Part shown: in pieces, positions 7,246 through 15,245 of the stretch
How the letters are laid out: each line of letters opens with the position of its first letter
How positions within the stretch are numbered: position 1 is the first letter of the stretch
Source: Oscillospiraceae bacterium
GTDB lineage: Bacteria; Bacillota; Clostridia; Oscillospirales; Ruminococcaceae
DNA: 18,134 nt
Direction: 5' to 3'
Assembly: GCA_016303235.1 (NCBI GenBank)
Contig: JAEDMB010000028.1
Coordinates: forward strand, 1 to 18,134
Notes under the pieces: model-generated
Seen by the model: the letters and a program-made list of their open reading frames with translations, nothing else
What the model was told of the DNA's origin: nothing
The model's database searches: none
Position numbers and translations under genes: made by a program

Positions 7246-8526
7246 ATGGAAAAAGAAATTTTAAAAAGCAGAACCGATGACAGCTGTATACATGTAAAGC
7301 ACCCGAGCGGTCTTGACATCTATATATGCGAAATGGAGGGATTCAGCACTGTTGAGGCTCTTTTCGGTACAAAATACGGTTCAGTAAATACAATGTTCAA
7401 AACAAAAGCCGACAAGGAATATACAACAGTTCCGGAGGGAATAGCACATTTTCTTGAACACAAGCTGTTTGAAAATGAGGACTGCGATGTATTTGACCTT
7501 TACGCCAAAACCGGAGCAAATGCAAATGCGTTTACATCATTTGACAAGACATGCTATCTTTTCAGCTGTTCAAAGAATTATAAAGAATCACTCGCAATAC
7601 TTCTTGATTTCGTTCAGAAACCCTATTTCACTCCCGAAAGCGTTGCAAAGGAACAGGGGATTATCGGTCAGGAAATAAAAATGTGCGATGACAATCCCAA
7701 CTGGAGAGTATTTTTCAATCTTCTTAACTGCCTTTATCACAATCACCCTGTAAAGATTGATATTGCCGGAACTGTTGAAAGCATTGCAGAAATAGATTCC
7801 GACTTGCTTTATAAGTGCTATAATACATTCTATAATCTCAACAATATGGTATTGTCAATAGCGGGAAATATAAAGGCTGATGAAGTTCTTGAAATCTGCG
7901 ACAAGTATCTTAAGCCATGTGAGGACAAGGGACTTGAAACAGTATTCCCCGATGAACCCGACAGCATTGTTAAAAATGAAATAGTTGAAAATCAGCCTGT
8001 CGGAAATCCTCTTTTCAATATAGGCTACAAATGCACTCCGAAGGACGGATACGAAAGACTGAAAGCAACAGTAAAAGCTGATTTGGCAGGAAGTCTTCTT
8101 GCCGACAGTTCATCTGAATTTTATCAGAGACTTATTTCTGACGGCATTATAAATTCAAGCTTTGATTTTGAATGTTTCTGCGGTGACGGATATTTTTCAC
8201 TTATATTCAGCGGAGAAGTAAAAAATCCTTTCAGAGTGAGAGATGAAATTCTTGCAGAATTTGAAAGAATCAAATCAGAGGGAATAGATGAAAATCTTTT
8301 CCGCAATATAAAGAAACTCAGTTACGGAAAACTCATAAGAGAGCTGAATAATGTTGAGGAAGTTGCCAATATTATGATTAATTCACATATGGACGGCGTA
8401 TCCCCTTATGCAGAGGCGGAAATCCTTGCAGAAGTAACAAGCGGTGATGTGCTTGACTTCATAAAAACTGAACTTCTTCCCGAAAAGCTTGCAATATCTG
8501 TTGTAAAGAACGGTGAGGACGAATGA
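7246..8526 (+). CDS. ymfH: M16 zinc metalloprotease (YmfH-like)
   Basis: This 426-residue M16 family protease carries the inverted zinc motif HFLEH (68-72, zinc ligands H68 and H72, catalytic E71). Downstream acidic residues E136 and E143 in KEQGIIGQEIKM include the likely third ligand. The surrounding GIAHFLEHKLFE and the GANANAFTSFDKT segment (90-102) are typical of the active subunit. It begins six bases after the YmfF-like gene, with GGAGG at the end of that gene as ribosome site. The TGA stop overlaps the ATG of lgt (ATGA), so translation of the two is coupled. The substrate is unknown. In Bacillus the pair is linked to elongation factor P modification, but no efp or ymfI gene is present in this window. 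Confidence 0.9.
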   Translation: MEKEILKSRTDDSCIHVKHPSGLDIYICEMEGFSTVEALFGTKYGSVNTMFKTKADKEYTTVPEGIAHFLEHKLFENEDCDVFDLYAKTGANANAFTSFDKTCYLFSCSKNYKESLAILLDFVQKPYFTPESVAKEQGIIGQEIKMCDDNPNWRVFFNLLNCLYHNHPVKIDIAGTVESIAEIDSDLLYKCYNTFYNLNNMVLSIAGNIKADEVLEICDKYLKPCEDKGLETVFPDEPDSIVKNEIVENQPVGNPLFNIGYKCTPKDGYERLKATVKADLAGSLLADSSSEFYQRLISDGIINSSFDFECFCGDGYFSLIFSGEVKNPFRVRDEILAEFERIKSEGIDENLFRNIKKLSYGKLIRELNNVEEVANIMINSHMDGVSPYAEAEILAEVTSGDVLDFIKTELLPEKLAISVVKNGEDE

Positions 8527-9512
8527 CTGAAGTCGAAAGAATTACAAATCCCGACCGTATAGTTTTCCCTAATCTCGGAATAGATATAACTATAAACAGC
8601 ACAGCCTTTTCAATATTCGGTTTTGAAATAAAGTGGTATGCCGTTATAATATCATTCGGCTTACTTCTGGCAATGGCATACTGCTTTCCGAGAATGAAAA
8701 AATTCGGAATAGACCCCGACCGTGCAATTGATGCGGTTATAGCCGGAATAATCGGCGGAATGATTGGAGCAAGAATTTATTATGTAGCATTCCGCTGGGA
8801 ACACTATGCTGGAAATATAAAGGAAATTCTGAATTTCCGCAACGGAGGTCTTGCAATATACGGCGGAATCATAGGAGCAATTCTGATAGGCGGAATAATG
8901 TGCCGGATAAGAAAGGTAAAGCTCGCTCCTATGCTTGATATAGCCGGAATGGGATTTCTTATAGGTCAGGGAGTCGGAAGATGGGGAAATTTTGTAAATC
9001 AGGAGGCTTTCGGAACTAATACAGACTGCCTTTTTGCTATGACGGGCGGAACTATACAGAACACTATTATGCATGAAGTTTCAAATCCCGAAAGCTCAAT
9101 GTACGGAACATCAATGTCAGAGCTTTATGGAGTACACCCATGTTTTCTTTATGAATCATTATGGTGCATAGCAGGCTTTATAGTGCTTGCATTATATTCA
9201 AAGCACAGAAAATTTGACGGGCAGTTATTTTTGATGTATCTCGCATGGTACGGCATGGGAAGATTTATTATAGAGGGATTCAGAACAGACAGCCTTATGT
9301 TAGGAAATATAAGAGCGTCACAGCTCCTCGCACTTCTTTGCGTTATAACTGCAACCGCAGTTCATATAGCAATACTTATGAGGTCAAAATATAAGGGTGA
9401 ACCCTTTTTGCTTTATTGCAATACAAGTGAATCAAAGGAGCTTATCAGAGAAAGCGAAGAAAAATATAATAAAAATAAAAAGGAGAATGAAAATCATGGC
9501 ACAGATAATTAA
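8523..9512 (+). CDS. lgt: Prolipoprotein diacylglyceryl transferase
   Basis: This 329-residue integral membrane enzyme transfers diacylglycerol from phosphatidylglycerol to the lipobox Cys of prolipoproteins, the first step of lipoprotein maturation. Diagnostic features are the conserved Tyr-containing start of the first segment (KWYAVIISFG), ARIYYVAF, GGLAIYGG (108-115), the Lgt signature GRWGNFVNQEAFG (152-164), HPCFLYES (205-212) and RFIIEGFRTD (247-256). Several hydrophobic segments cover the length. The C-terminus is a charged tail (about 300-329) whose last codons contain the ribosome site and start of folD. The start overlaps the stop of the M16 gene by four bases, with GGTGAGG just upstream. 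Likely clients encoded here are the ApbE lipoprotein in the same operon and the unknown lipoprotein at 4094. Confidence 0.96.
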   Translation: MTEVERITNPDRIVFPNLGIDITINSTAFSIFGFEIKWYAVIISFGLLLAMAYCFPRMKKFGIDPDRAIDAVIAGIIGGMIGARIYYVAFRWEHYAGNIKEILNFRNGGLAIYGGIIGAILIGGIMCRIRKVKLAPMLDIAGMGFLIGQGVGRWGNFVNQEAFGTNTDCLFAMTGGTIQNTIMHEVSNPESSMYGTSMSELYGVHPCFLYESLWCIAGFIVLALYSKHRKFDGQLFLMYLAWYGMGRFIIEGFRTDSLMLGNIRASQLLALLCVITATAVHIAILMRSKYKGEPFLLYCNTSESKELIRESEEKYNKNKKENENHGTDN

Positions 9513-10353
9513 CGGTAAGGAAGTATCAGCATCAGTTAAAGCAGAGGTTGCTAAGGAAACAGCATTTCTCAAAGATGAAAAAGGTCTTAAAGTAGGACTT
9601 GCAGTCGTAATTGTCGGCAATAATCCCGCATCAAGAGTATATGTAAATTCAAAGAAGAAGGCTTGCGAGGAAGTAGGCTTTCAGTCATATGAATATGCTC
9701 TTGATGAATCCACTACACAGGAACAGCTCCTCGACCTTGTTGATGTTCTCAACCGTGACAGCAAGGTAAACGGCATACTTGTACAGCTTCCGCTTCCTAA
9801 GCATATTGACGAAACTGCAATAATCAACGCTATTTCACCTGAAAAGGACGTTGATGCATTTCACCCGTTCAATGTCGGAAAGATTATGATAGGTGAATAT
9901 TCATTCCTCCCATGCACTCCGGCGGGAGTTATGGAGCTTATTGCAAGCACAGGAACTGATATATCAGGCAAAAACTGCGTTGTAGTCGGAAGGAGCAATA
10001 TAGTCGGAAAGCCTATGGCAATGTTGCTGTTACATAAAAACGGAACAGTTACAATATGCCATTCAAAAACAAAAAATCTTGCTGATGTAACAAGAAGTGC
10101 AGATATACTTGTTGTTGCGGTCGGCAGACCAAATTTCGTTACCGGCGATATGATTAAGGAGGGTGCAGTTGTAATTGATGTAGGTATGAACAGACTTGAA
10201 AACGGCAAGCTCTGCGGAGATGTTGAATTTGAATCTGCTGAAAAGAAAGCATCATTTATAACACCTGTTCCGGGCGGTGTAGGTCCTATGACTATTGCAA
10301 TGCTTATGAAAAATACTCTTACAGCCTCAAAACAGCAGGCAGGAATTGAATAA
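9496..10353 (+). CDS. folD: Bifunctional methylenetetrahydrofolate dehydrogenase / methenyltetrahydrofolate cyclohydrolase
   Basis: This 285-residue cytoplasmic enzyme interconverts 5,10-methylene-, 5,10-methenyl- and 10-formyl-tetrahydrofolate. Conserved parts are PASRVYVNSKKKACEEVG with catalytic Y49 and K53, GILVQLPLP (93-101, Q97), PEKDVDAFHP (115-124, D120), the Rossmann segment VVVGRSNIVGKP (162-173), CHS at 188-190 and the signature PVPGGVGPMTIAML (257-270). The frame is open upstream to 9397, but ATG 9496 gives the usual FolD length and has AAAGGAG ending ten bases before it. The nearer ATG 9487 would sit too close to that site. The start lies 17 bases inside lgt. The gene is followed by apbE after a ten-base gap. 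A housekeeping role is certain; its place among envelope genes is probably positional. Confidence 0.96.
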   Translation: MAQIINGKEVSASVKAEVAKETAFLKDEKGLKVGLAVVIVGNNPASRVYVNSKKKACEEVGFQSYEYALDESTTQEQLLDLVDVLNRDSKVNGILVQLPLPKHIDETAIINAISPEKDVDAFHPFNVGKIMIGEYSFLPCTPAGVMELIASTGTDISGKNCVVVGRSNIVGKPMAMLLLHKNGTVTICHSKTKNLADVTRSADILVVAVGRPNFVTGDMIKEGAVVIDVGMNRLENGKLCGDVEFESAEKKASFITPVPGGVGPMTIAMLMKNTLTASKQQAGIE

Positions 10354-10363
10354 AAATACAGCT

Positions 10364-11359
10364 ATGAAAAAAATATATATTCTTCCGGTTCTGATTATGC
10401 TTATATTTTCGGGCTGTTCCGAAAATAAAATTCAAAGCTCCTCAAAAGATATTTTTGCTATGGATACTTATATGAATATAAAGGCATACGGAGAAAATTC
10501 CGAAAAAGCCGTCAGTCAGTCTGCAAATGAAATAAAAAGGCTTGAAAGTCTTTTTTCCGTCACAGAACCGGAAAGCGATATATATAAAATAAACAGTCTG
10601 GAATCCGCTGAAGTCAGCAGTGATACACTGAAAATACTATCCGAATCACTTGAAATATGCGAAAGCACCGGCGGAAATCTTGATATTACAGTATACCCCC
10701 TTGTAAAGCTCTGGGGATTTACAACAGGCGAATACAGAATACCAGAAAGTGAAGAAATTCAAAACTGTCTGAAATACGTTGATTATAATAATGTAAATAT
10801 TTCCGGAAATTCTGTTTCTGTTCCGTCAGGCTTTGCAGTTGATTTGGGAGCAGTTGCAAAAGGATACGCCAGCGACCGCATTGCTGAAATATTCAGAGAA
10901 AATAATATTGAATCCGGAATAATAAATCTTGGCGGAAATGTGTATATATACAGTTCTGAACGTGATGTTTCAGTCAGAAATCCTTTTTCTTCTGATGAAA
11001 TTGCCGGAACTTTTAAAATATCAGATAAAGCCGTTGTAACATCGGGAAATTATGAAAGATATTTTACAGGCATTGACGGAAAAAATTACTGTCATATCAT
11101 AGACCCTGAAACGGGTTATCCTGCTGACAATGGTCTTGTATCGGTGACAGTAACCGGAGAAAGCGGAATGTACTGCGATGCCCTTTCAACAGCTCTTTTT
11201 GTAATGGGAAAAGAAAAATCAATTGAATACTGGAAAGAACATTATCAGAATTTTGATATGATACTTATTGACGAGGATAATAAAATATATGTCACGGAAA
11301 ATATTGAATTTAAAAATAAAACCGGTTCGGAGATTATAAAAATTGAACAGAAAAATTAA
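10364..11359 (+). CDS. apbE: FAD:protein FMN transferase, lipoprotein (ApbE)
   Basis: This 331-residue lipoprotein covalently attaches FMN, taken from FAD, to Ser/Thr of exported flavoproteins such as RnfG/RnfD or NqrB/C-type subunits. The start has a lipoprotein signal with lipobox IFSGC (Cys at 18). Family segments are FAMDTYM (31-37), LGAVAKGYASDRIAE (161-175), INLGGNVY (187-194), HIIDPETGYPA (244-254) and YCDALSTALFVMG (270-282), which hold the magnesium and FAD sites. The frame also runs to a TTG at 10346. ATG 10364 gives a normal signal peptide, but its ribosome site is weak, so translation may depend on coupling with folD. No flavoprotein acceptor with an obvious FMN-attachment motif is encoded in the window. 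The next gene overlaps the 3' end by 17 bases. Confidence 0.93.
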   Translation: MKKIYILPVLIMLIFSGCSENKIQSSSKDIFAMDTYMNIKAYGENSEKAVSQSANEIKRLESLFSVTEPESDIYKINSLESAEVSSDTLKILSESLEICESTGGNLDITVYPLVKLWGFTTGEYRIPESEEIQNCLKYVDYNNVNISGNSVSVPSGFAVDLGAVAKGYASDRIAEIFRENNIESGIINLGGNVYIYSSERDVSVRNPFSSDEIAGTFKISDKAVVTSGNYERYFTGIDGKNYCHIIDPETGYPADNGLVSVTVTGESGMYCDALSTALFVMGKEKSIEYWKEHYQNFDMILIDEDNKIYVTENIEFKNKTGSEIIKIEQKN

Positions 11360-11693
11360 AATTATTATATCAGCTGTATCAGTATTATTTATTATAAGCA
11401 TAATATTTTCCGTCATTATTCTGAGACCGTCCGGAAAGCGTATAGTTGAAATAGTTCAGGACGGTGAAGTTATATATACATTCGATTTGAATACTGAACC
11501 TGACCGCAGTATAGTTATAGAATCTCCGAACGGCACAAGCAACACCGTAACTATTGAAAAAGGTGAAATTTTTATATCATCAGCGGAATGTCCTGACAAA
11601 ACTTGTGTTAATATGGGAAAATTAAAATCAGACAGTCTGCCGATAGTATGCCTGCCGAATCATCTTGTAATAAGATTTTGCGATGAAGAATAA
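11343..11693 (+). CDS. NusG domain II-containing small membrane-anchored protein
   Basis: This 116-residue protein has one N-terminal membrane segment (about 7-27) and an exported beta-rich domain. It matches the stand-alone NusG domain II family: AECPDKTCVNMG (two Cys five apart) and PIVCLPNHLVIRF near the end. It is not the transcription factor NusG, because no NGN or KOW part is present. No ATG fits. The best start is TTG 11343, with GGAG ten bases upstream, 17 bases inside apbE. This protein and ApbE are frequent neighbours in Firmicutes, suggesting a shared redox or flavin-related job at the membrane, but the function is not established. The three Cys might form a disulfide or metal site; this is inference. 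Confidence 0.85.
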   Translation: MNRKIKIIISAVSVLFIISIIFSVIILRPSGKRIVEIVQDGEVIYTFDLNTEPDRSIVIESPNGTSNTVTIEKGEIFISSAECPDKTCVNMGKLKSDSLPIVCLPNHLVIRFCDEE

Positions 11694-11733
11694 TAATAAA
11701 ATCATTACTCCCCTGATTGTGAGGTGATAAATT

Positions 11734-13410
11734 ATGAAAGAAAAACTGATTTTTTTAATTATAGCTTTTTTGACTGCAACAGCAGTTATTCCATATTATT
11801 CGGAAGAAGTTCATGCTGAAACGGATAATCAGGAAATTATCTTAAGTACTGATTTTGAAAATAATAATATGGGAAGCTGGTTTCCTTTTGGCGAAGGAAC
11901 TCTTGCCATAACAGATAATACATCTCATTCCGGAGAATCATGCCTTAAAGTAACCGACAGAGTGAACACTTATAACGGCCCTTATCTGGACTGTTCTGCA
12001 ATTTTAAAATCAGGTGAAACATATTCGTTTGATGCATGGATTTATCAGGAAAGCGGTTCTGAAAAGAATTTCTCATGGACTTTGAAATATTTTGAATCTA
12101 CCGGAGTTGCCAGCTATAAGCAGATTTCTGCAACTGAACAGGATTCCGGAGAATGGGTTGAAATGTCCGCTGAAGTTACTATTCCGGAAGATTCTTCGGG
12201 ATACGCAATTTATTTTGAAAGCTCAAATGCCACTGTTGATTTTTATATTGATGATGTTACAATCAGAGGTAAATCCGCTGAAACAGTTCAGACCGAAAAT
12301 ATAACTGAATCTGAAGAAAATCAGGATTATACATATTACTTCGATTTTGAAGAAAATTCCTATCCCTGGAGAAACCGTGGCGATGAAAATCTTATTCATA
12401 CTGATGAATGCAGTTATACCGGAAGTCATTCCATATACTCATCAAACCGAAACAGAACATGGAACGGCCCCTGTGTAAATATTTCTGATAAAATAAAGCG
12501 GAATGTAAAATATTTCTTTTCGGCATATGTAATGTATAACGGACAGGAATATGAAAATTCTCATATTTTCCGTATGGAAATTAAATATACTCTTGACGGA
12601 AAAGAAAACTATATGCTTATAAAAGACAAGGAAATAGAAAAAAATCAATGGGAAAAGATTTCGGGATATTACGTTGTTCCGGAAAAAGCTGAAAACATTC
12701 AGTTTTATATACAGACGGATAATGTTGAAGAAGGAGAAGAACAGATTGATGACCTGATGTCTTTCTATGTTGATACAGTTACCATTGCAGAGGCAACAGT
12801 AATTCAGCATCAGCAGAATATAAGAATCGCACTTATTGCTGTTTCTGCAATAGTTTTAATTGCTGTATTAATATTTATAATAAGATTTATTGTCAAGCGT
12901 GCAAAGAGAAATAGTGAGGCTCTTGAGCTTGCATCAAAAGATGTAATGACGCATTTGCTTAACCGAAATTCCTATGAAAAACGTCTTGAGGAGCTTGCCG
13001 GAAATCCCGAAGAATTAAAATCCCTGTATTTCGCTTTGTGTGACGTTAATTTTATGAAGTTTATAAATGATAATTTCGGACACAAAAAAGGCGATGAGGC
13101 TGTTATAAGATGTGCGGAAACGCTTTCCAAAGCTGTTGGTGACAACGGGGAAGTTTACAGAACGGGCGGAGATGAATTTGTCTGCATTACTAAAATACCT
13201 ATGGAAAACGAAATCAGACAGGCTCTTGAAACAGAATCAAAGAAAGAAAGCAGTTATCCTTTTATGATTGCTTCCGGATTCTCTTCATATAATCCTGAAA
13301 CTGACGGAGATATTCCTGATGTCAAGGCAATTGTTTCAAGAACTGACAAGGAAATGTATATTAACAAGCAGAAAATAAAATCCGAAAATCCCGATTTTGC
13401 AAGAAAATAA
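11734..13410 (+). CDS. Membrane receptor diguanylate cyclase with two extracytoplasmic CBM-like domains (paralogue 1)
   Basis: This 558-residue protein predicts a signal peptide or N-anchor (1-28), two beta-sandwich domains of the CBM4/9/22 superfamily type (about 36-178 and 203-352), a membrane helix (365-388) and a GGDEF domain (about 400-550). Each outer domain shows the family rhythm: FE near the start, a Trp, a SG/TG-x-S-x-x-L/Y strand, R-x-x-W/Y-x-GP, and a final FYIDDV or FYVDTV strand. GGDEF residues are intact: D437, N445, D454, and GGDEF at 478-482. The RxxD inhibitory site that normally precedes it is absent. The likely reaction is two GTP to cyclic-di-GMP, controlled by binding outside the cell. 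A strong GAGGTGAT site precedes ATG 11734. The gene starts 40 bases after the NusG domain II gene and ends the seven-gene operon. The ligand is unknown; plant polysaccharide is the leading inference. Confidence 0.88.
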   Translation: MKEKLIFLIIAFLTATAVIPYYSEEVHAETDNQEIILSTDFENNNMGSWFPFGEGTLAITDNTSHSGESCLKVTDRVNTYNGPYLDCSAILKSGETYSFDAWIYQESGSEKNFSWTLKYFESTGVASYKQISATEQDSGEWVEMSAEVTIPEDSSGYAIYFESSNATVDFYIDDVTIRGKSAETVQTENITESEENQDYTYYFDFEENSYPWRNRGDENLIHTDECSYTGSHSIYSSNRNRTWNGPCVNISDKIKRNVKYFFSAYVMYNGQEYENSHIFRMEIKYTLDGKENYMLIKDKEIEKNQWEKISGYYVVPEKAENIQFYIQTDNVEEGEEQIDDLMSFYVDTVTIAEATVIQHQQNIRIALIAVSAIVLIAVLIFIIRFIVKRAKRNSEALELASKDVMTHLLNRNSYEKRLEELAGNPEELKSLYFALCDVNFMKFINDNFGHKKGDEAVIRCAETLSKAVGDNGEVYRTGGDEFVCITKIPMENEIRQALETESKKESSYPFMIASGFSSYNPETDGDIPDVKAIVSRTDKEMYINKQKIKSENPDFARK

Positions 13411-13420
13411 ATATTATAAA

Positions 13421-13455
13421 AAACGCTTCCGTAGCTTAACGGAAGTGTTTTTTTG
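13421..13455 (+). terminator. Terminator of the seven-gene operon
   Basis: ACGCTTCCGT (13423-13432) pairs with ACGGAAGTGT (13439-13448), ten pairs with one G-U, around the loop AGCTTA. A run of seven T ends at 13454. It separates the two GGDEF genes into different transcripts. Confidence 0.88.
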
Positions 13456-13501
13456 TGAAATATGCACATTTTAACAGTGGCTTATTCTGACAATATGCAT
13501 A

Positions 13502-13530
13502 TAGAATATTATATGATTTTATGATATAAT
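13502..13530 (+). promoter_or_regulatory. Promoter of the second CBM-GGDEF gene
   Basis: The -10 box TATAAT (13525-13530) is perfect and has the extended TG at 13522-13523. The -35 box at 17-base spacing is weak (TAGAAT, 13502-13507). A ten-base palindrome ATATGCATAT (13493-13502) touches the -35 region and could be a regulator site. The leader is short, about 26 bases, too short for a riboswitch. Confidence 0.6.
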
Positions 13531-13563
13531 TATAAGGCATAAATAATATGAAAGGCTAAAAAT

Positions 13564-15240
13564 ATGAAATGCATTAAATTACTATCAGCATTTTTAACTG
13601 TTTCATTTGGCTTTCTGTCACTTTTATCTTTAAATGCAGTTTCAGCAAATGAAAAAATTTTAATTCTTCAGTCTGGTTTTGAAGAAGACAGTTTTGGAAA
13701 CTGGTCTGCTATGGGTAACAAATGCAAATTATCAATAAGTGACAAGTGCAGTCAAAGCGGAAGTTCCAGCCTTTTAACTGAAGAACGTACTGCCAGCTGG
13801 AGCGGACCCGCAATTAATCTTACTAAAAATATTGTACCAAGGGAAACATTTTATGTAAAAGCTTATTCTATAAATGCAAGCAAAGTTCATACAAATGTTT
13901 TAATGTCACTGAAATACAGCAATGCTGACGGTGATGTAACATATATTACATTGTCTGAAACGGAAATAAACGGAGATGTCTGGAACCCATTAGAGGGCGA
14001 ATTTGAAATCCCTGAAGATTTTCTCGACCTGACACTTTATTTCGAATCCCCGGATATAGAAACTAATTTTTATATTGACGATGTTCAGATATATAAATAC
14101 GGTTCTGCTTCGGATTTATTAACAACATCTTCAGCGGAAAAACTTTCACCGGAAGAATACAGCTTTAATTTTGAAAAATCACTGGACGGCTGGATTCCAA
14201 GAGGCGAATCCTCTGTTGAAATTTCAAATCAGTTTGGATATTCCGGAAGCTGTTCACTGTATTCATCAAAAAGAACTAATTTTTGGGAAGGCCCTGCTGT
14301 CCGCCTTGATGATATTCTTGTTGATAAAAATTATATTTACTCTGCCTATGTTATGTATAACGGAAAACAGTATGAGGAAAATCATGATTTTTTAATTGAA
14401 CTTCAGTATAATTACAACGGTGAGGAAATATATTCCGTTGTCGCAAAGAAAAATCTTCAGAAAGGTACATGGTCTAATATTACAGGTGATTTCACTCTGC
14501 CGGAGGGAGCATCAAACGTTTATTTTTATATTCAGACTGATAATATTGAAGAAGGCATAGAACCGGATACAGATGACCTTATGTCATTTTATGTTGATAA
14601 TATTTCAATCCTTGACAGTACAGTTTTAAACCAAAGAAAAACGATAAAAATGTTATTAAAATGTACTGCCGTTGCAGTTACTGCGGTTTTATTGGGTATT
14701 ACTGCTGTTCTGGCAGTAAGGAAATCAAGGGCAACAAAAAAAGCTGTTCTTTCTGCCTCTTTGGATATGATGACTAAAGCATATAACAGAAATGCCTATG
14801 AAGAATATATTGCAGAGCTTGAATCTTTTCCTAAAAAGTGCAGAAAATTATATATTACGGCATGTGATGTAAATTTTCTCAAATATATCAATGACAAGTA
14901 CGGACACGAAAGCGGAGACAGTGCTATAAAGAGATGTGCATCGGTACTTCTTAAAGCTGTCGGAAAAAATGGTAGAGTTTTCAGAACCGGTGGAGATGAA
15001 TTTATGTGCTTTTCACGTAATGACCCCACACAGAATATAAAATCCGGACTTGCTCTTGAAAGTAAAAATTATGAGGGCTATCCTTTTTCAATAGCGTTCG
15101 GAACTTCACATTATGATAAGAATATTGATTCTGAAAATCCCGATATAAAAACAATTATTGCCAGAAGTGATAAGGAAATGTATATAAACAAACAGGAAAT
15201 CAAAAAGAATTTCAATGAATTTTTCAAAACTGATGAATAA
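13564..15240 (+). CDS. Membrane receptor diguanylate cyclase with two extracytoplasmic CBM-like domains (paralogue 2)
   Basis: This 558-residue paralogue of the preceding gene has the same order of parts: signal peptide (1-28, VSA before N29), CBM4/9/22-like domains at about 33-178 and 198-350, a membrane helix at about 364-385, and a GGDEF domain at about 396-548. The outer domains carry ERTASWSGP (74-82) and KRTNFWEGP (236-244), each ending in FYIDDV or FYVDNI. Cyclase residues D435, N443, D452 and GGDEF (476-480) are kept, and the RxxD site is absent. Shared stretches such as SAYVMYNG and DDLMSFYVD between the second outer domains show a duplication, but divergence is considerable, so it is not recent. 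AAAGG lies eight bases before ATG 13564. The gene has its own promoter and terminator, so it can be expressed separately from its neighbour. Its ligand is unknown. Confidence 0.88.
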   Translation: MKCIKLLSAFLTVSFGFLSLLSLNAVSANEKILILQSGFEEDSFGNWSAMGNKCKLSISDKCSQSGSSSLLTEERTASWSGPAINLTKNIVPRETFYVKAYSINASKVHTNVLMSLKYSNADGDVTYITLSETEINGDVWNPLEGEFEIPEDFLDLTLYFESPDIETNFYIDDVQIYKYGSASDLLTTSSAEKLSPEEYSFNFEKSLDGWIPRGESSVEISNQFGYSGSCSLYSSKRTNFWEGPAVRLDDILVDKNYIYSAYVMYNGKQYEENHDFLIELQYNYNGEEIYSVVAKKNLQKGTWSNITGDFTLPEGASNVYFYIQTDNIEEGIEPDTDDLMSFYVDNISILDSTVLNQRKTIKMLLKCTAVAVTAVLLGITAVLAVRKSRATKKAVLSASLDMMTKAYNRNAYEEYIAELESFPKKCRKLYITACDVNFLKYINDKYGHESGDSAIKRCASVLLKAVGKNGRVFRTGGDEFMCFSRNDPTQNIKSGLALESKNYEGYPFSIAFGTSHYDKNIDSENPDIKTIIARSDKEMYINKQEIKKNFNEFFKTDE

Positions 15241-15245
15241 CAACA

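Noticed and set aside
8661..9074. 137-codon open frame on the minus strand inside lgt
   Set aside because: The plus strand is clearly Lgt; the antisense product is Ser/Tyr/His-rich with no family motif. The other antisense frames in the window were set aside for the same reason.
11523..11550. FMN-attachment-like segment (NGTSNTVT) in the NusG domain II protein as an ApbE target
   Set aside because: It does not fit the D/S-G-A-T/S-x-x-T/S pattern at the key positions.
11694..11733. Weak hairpin (ATCA/TGAT and CTC/GAG) that could hide the ribosome site of the first GGDEF gene
   Set aside because: Only seven broken base pairs; too weak to claim regulation.
12442..12810. 122-codon minus-strand frame inside the first CBM-GGDEF gene
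   Set aside because: A Phe/Ile-rich shadow of an AT-rich gene with no ribosome site of note.
13455..13563. Cyclic-di-GMP riboswitch upstream of the second GGDEF gene
   Set aside because: The expected leader is about 26 bases and none of the conserved GEMM elements is visible.
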